Shown: positions 42,870 to 44,359 of the stretch, piece by piece
How positions within the stretch are numbered: position 1 is the stretch's first letter
How the letters are laid out: each line of letters opens with the position of its first letter
Origin: a virus
Length of the DNA stretch: 44,359 bases
Virus record (IMG/VR): IMGVR_UViG_3300008113_000888
Coordinates: 1-44,359 of that record
Strand: one strand, 5' to 3'
Notes under the pieces: model-generated
Database searches by the model: none
What the model was told of the DNA's origin: nothing
The model's input: the letters and a program-made list of their open reading frames with translations, nothing else
Made by a program: the position numbers and the translations under genes

Positions 42870-43151
42870 ATGGAAGAAAAAACAGTTATTCAATTTACAC
42901 AAGAAGAGTCTGACAAGGTTCAAGCTCTTCAAGAACAAGTTTTGTTTACTACAACAAAAATGGGTGAGATAGAACTCGAAATTTATCAGTTAGAACAAAT
43001 CTTTGAAACTTTAAAATCACAAAAGTCTACATTGTATGGTGAATACTTACAATTAATGAAGACACAAGATGAAATTTCTAAAGCATTAAAAGAAAAATAT
43101 GGAGAGGGTGAGTACGATATAAGTACAAATACCTTTGTTCCTAAAAAATAA
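42870..43151 (+). CDS. Small coiled-coil protein upstream of the tail sheath
   Basis: The 93-residue product is almost entirely coiled coil (ESDKVQALQEQVLFTTTKMG through LKSQKSTLYGEYLQLMKTQ) and ends LKEKYGEGEYDISTNTFVPKK. I recall this EKYGxGxYDxxTNTF ending from small conserved proteins next to structural genes of marine T4-like phages. It could be an assembly chaperone for neck or tail. The function is unknown. Confidence 0.6.
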   Translation: MEEKTVIQFTQEESDKVQALQEQVLFTTTKMGEIELEIYQLEQIFETLKSQKSTLYGEYLQLMKTQDEISKALKEKYGEGEYDISTNTFVPKK

Positions 43152-43177
43152 CTATCTCGTTTCCCTAATTTTTTGTG

Positions 43178-43185
43178 TATTTATT
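43178..43185 (+). promoter_or_regulatory. TATTTATT motif, putative late promoter of the tail sheath gene
   Basis: TATTTATT lies 39 bases before the sheath ATG at 43225. Confidence 0.55.
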
Positions 43186-43224
43186 ATTAAGGAAAACCAA
43201 AATTAGAATATTAGGAGAAAAATA

Positions 43225-44359
43225 ATGGCTGAAAGAATTGTAAGTCCTGGTGTATTCACAAGAGAAAAAGACCTTTCGTTCTTACCTGCGGGTATTGCTG
43301 AGATAGGTGGAGCTCTTATAGGACAAACTATAAAGGGACCTGCTTTCGTACCAACGAAGGTTGAGTCTTTCAATGAATTCCAACAAAAGTTTGGAGGATT
43401 GACTGAAGATTCATACCTCCCGTATACCGCACAATCATATTTAGAAGACGCTTCTAATGCTACTATCGTTAGGGTATTAGGTGCTGAAGGATACACTGCT
43501 AAACCAATTGCTTTAGTAGTTTCATCTTCAGCTGGTGTAAAGGTTGCTGCTGTACTTCACCCAACTACAACCACAAATGGTGGTGACTTTGATTTATCAA
43601 GTGTTGATGCTGCTGCAAGTGCATCTGCTTTTGTTTTGACATTGACTGGTAGTTTGGTTAGTTCAACTGCTACTTCAGCTTCTATGAATCCGACCTCGGA
43701 TAACTACTTTACAAAACTTTATGGATTCGCTCCAAAGTCATCTAAAGTTGCTTACACTTACTTAAACTTCTCAACATTCCAGTCACAATCATTTGCTACT
43801 GGTGAGAACGCAAAAGTATCAGTTGTACAATTCGACACCGATTACACTAAAGCTTACTCCGAAGCATCTACTCCTTATATCGTTTCTCAAAAAGTTGGTG
43901 GTGTAGCTACTAACTTATTTAAGTTCCATACATTATCACATGGTAATGCTACAAACTACGAATTCAAAATTGGTATCCGTGACATCAAACCTGCTTCTGA
44001 AGTTCCAGGTTCTGAATTTGGTACATTTACTGTACAAGTTCGTAGAGTCGATACTTCTAAAGTTCCTTATTCTATCTTTGGTCAAAACGTACAAGATACG
44101 GATGCTAGACCTAACATTGTAGAAGAATTTACAAACGTTAACCTTGACCCCAACTCTCCGAATTTTATCGCAAGAGTTATTGGTGATAGATACGTTACTG
44201 TAGAATCTACAGGTAAATTAGTATTCAATGGTGATTATCCTAACACATCAGCTCACATTCGTGTTGAAGTTGCTGATGACGTTAAAAATGGTGCTGTTGA
44301 TTCAACTTTAGTTCCATTTGGATTTGCTGCTGTAACATCACCACTTCATAGTGGTTATA
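43225..44359 (+). CDS. Contractile tail sheath protein (T4 gp18-like), 3' end outside the window
   Basis: The frame is open from ATG 43225 to the end of the window (378 codons). The N-terminus ERIVSPGVFTREKDLSFLPAGIAEIGGALIGQTIKGPAFVPTKVESF is diagnostic of sheath proteins, followed by FQQKFGGLTEDSYLPYTAQSYLEDASNATIVRVLG. The protruding domain (about 90-370) is variable, and the conserved C-terminal tube-facing domain is not in the window. TTAGGAG precedes the ATG. The sheath contracts to drive the tube through the cell envelope. Confidence 0.93.
   Translation, partial: MAERIVSPGVFTREKDLSFLPAGIAEIGGALIGQTIKGPAFVPTKVESFNEFQQKFGGLTEDSYLPYTAQSYLEDASNATIVRVLGAEGYTAKPIALVVSSSAGVKVAAVLHPTTTTNGGDFDLSSVDAAASASAFVLTLTGSLVSSTATSASMNPTSDNYFTKLYGFAPKSSKVAYTYLNFSTFQSQSFATGENAKVSVVQFDTDYTKAYSEASTPYIVSQKVGGVATNLFKFHTLSHGNATNYEFKIGIRDIKPASEVPGSEFGTFTVQVRRVDTSKVPYSIFGQNVQDTDARPNIVEEFTNVNLDPNSPNFIARVIGDRYVTVESTGKLVFNGDYPNTSAHIRVEVADDVKNGAVDSTLVPFGFAAVTSPLHSGY

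Noticed and set aside
1-44359. tRNA genes, integrase, insertion sequences or attachment sites
   Set aside because: I looked for cloverleaf-like segments with CCA-type ends, transposase or recombinase motifs and terminal inverted repeats, and saw none that I could support.

Overview
The window is AT-rich and carries about 40 genes, all on the + strand. It is the late structural region of a T4-related tailed phage with a contractile tail. Recognisable core genes run in T4-like order: large terminase (gp17-like), portal (gp20), prohead protease (gp21), scaffold (gp22) and major capsid (gp23). They are followed by PhoH, a long adhesin and tail-fibre block, neck and completion proteins (gp13, gp14 and gp15-like) and the start of the tail sheath (gp18), which runs off the right end. 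The host is probably a Bacteroidota bacterium. This is inferred from a signal peptide ending in Ser-Gln, a phage-borne ribosomal protein bS21 and general resemblance to flavobacterial and marine T4-like phages; nothing in the sequence proves it.

Layout. 1-3009: accessory enzymes (nucleotidyltransferase with a zincin-type domain, ligase-like remnant, small conserved proteins), with signs of internal deletions. 3065-5862: capsid-directed proteins full of prohead-protease-like sites. 5913-7861: a glycosyltransferase-like protein, a basic coiled-coil protein and two out-of-frame overlapping membrane proteins that look like spanins. 7871-13511: terminase, portal, core proteins and a gp21 protease broken by a frameshift. 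13513-16120: more modular capsid-directed proteins. 16200-19156: bS21, scaffold and major capsid. 19263-35967: PhoH, then cadherin-like and repeat-rich fibre proteins and two very large collagen-like fibres. 36008-40275: a 2-oxoglutarate dioxygenase, a GT2 glycosyltransferase and a three-domain enzyme (GT4-like, GT25-like, lysyl-hydroxylase-like). 40323-44359: neck, tail completion and sheath.

The most striking feature is the block at 27072-40275. Two collagen-like fibres, each starting with a Hint/intein-like N-terminal domain, sit directly upstream of enzymes resembling the metazoan collagen-modification machinery (PLOD-type lysyl hydroxylase plus GT25 glycosyltransferase). The lysines I could read in the collagen tracts lie in the X-Lys-Gly context that such enzymes use. 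The sequence therefore suggests a phage-encoded system that hydroxylates and glycosylates its own fibres.

A second theme is head maturation. At least five proteins carry repeated [I/L/V]-x-Glu followed by Ala, Ser or Gly, the kind of site cut by T4 gp21. Several share the N-terminal leader with the major capsid protein, so they look like polyproteins packed into the prohead and cut there. A third theme is regulation: the 8-base motif TATTTAT[A/T] lies upstream of 15 genes or gene groups, as the exact reverse complement of the T4 late promoter core, and three hairpin terminators divide the region.
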